Part shown: positions 6,573 to 6,600 of the stretch, in pieces
Position numbering within the stretch: position 1 is the first letter of the stretch
How the letters are laid out: every line of letters starts with the position of its first letter
DNA from: an uncultured Geobacteraceae bacterium
Lineage (GTDB): Bacteria > Desulfobacterota > Desulfuromonadia > Desulfuromonadales > Geopsychrobacteraceae
Reading direction: 5' to 3'
Length of the DNA stretch: 6,600 nucleotides
Assembly: GCA_937958075.1 (NCBI GenBank)
Contig: CALFFB010000212.1
Coordinates: forward strand, 1-6,600
The notes under the pieces: model-generated
Told to the model about the DNA's origin: nothing
The model's database searches: none
The model's input: only the letters and a program-made list of their open reading frames with translations
Made by a program: the position numbers and the translations under genes

Positions 6573-6600
6573 CAAGAGGGCTGGCCCGAAGCCGCATATT

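Noticed and set aside
6582..6597. TGGCCCG near the right end resembling a -24 element
   Set aside because: The following GC is one base too close for the strict sigma-54 spacing, and the downstream gene is outside the window.

Overview
The window is a GC-rich (roughly 58% by eye) Gram-negative chromosomal segment. Small secreted proteins with a DANGDGICD-type motif and NtrC-type two-component systems are typical of Desulfuromonadales (Desulfuromonas, Geobacter and Pelobacter relatives). That placement is an inference from style; no marker gene is present.

Layout. At the left end a 12-bp hairpin (22-55) follows a minus-strand gene (94-420) for a small secreted protein with two DxDGDG/DxNGDG calcium-loop-like motifs. 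The 270-bp spacer (421-692) holds three notable things. The first is a minus-strand -24/-12 (sigma-54) promoter-like element (516-532) with exact GG/GC spacing. The second is a pair of ACAA-NN-TTGT palindromes (617-654) whose centres lie 21 bp apart. The third is a protein-like but probably broken minus-strand reading frame (448-694), which contains both elements. Four tightly packed plus-strand genes then run from 693 to 5033: an outer-membrane beta-barrel-like protein, a small exported beta-rich protein (25-nt overlap), a membrane histidine kinase (ATGA overlap) and an intact NtrC-family sigma-54 activator (11-nt gap). After a 100-bp gap comes a separate HerA-like ATPase gene of the DUF853/YjgR family (5139-6572).

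How it may work together. The two envelope proteins are translationally coupled to the sensor kinase, which suggests they belong to its signalling pathway. The kinase should phosphorylate the downstream activator. The divergent spacer has the arrangement expected of a target: tandem palindromes about 120-142 bp upstream of the start implied by the sigma-54-like element, then an 85-nt leader, a strong ribosome binding site and the secreted-protein gene. The working hypothesis is a self-contained envelope-sensing module whose output is this small secreted protein. The main caution is that the promoter-like and operator-like sequences sit inside a stretch that also reads as protein on the same strand, so one or both could be remnants of that sequence. 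The YjgR-like ATPase is probably unrelated.

No tRNA, rRNA, CRISPR array or insertion sequence was seen. The last 28 bases hold nothing I can identify.
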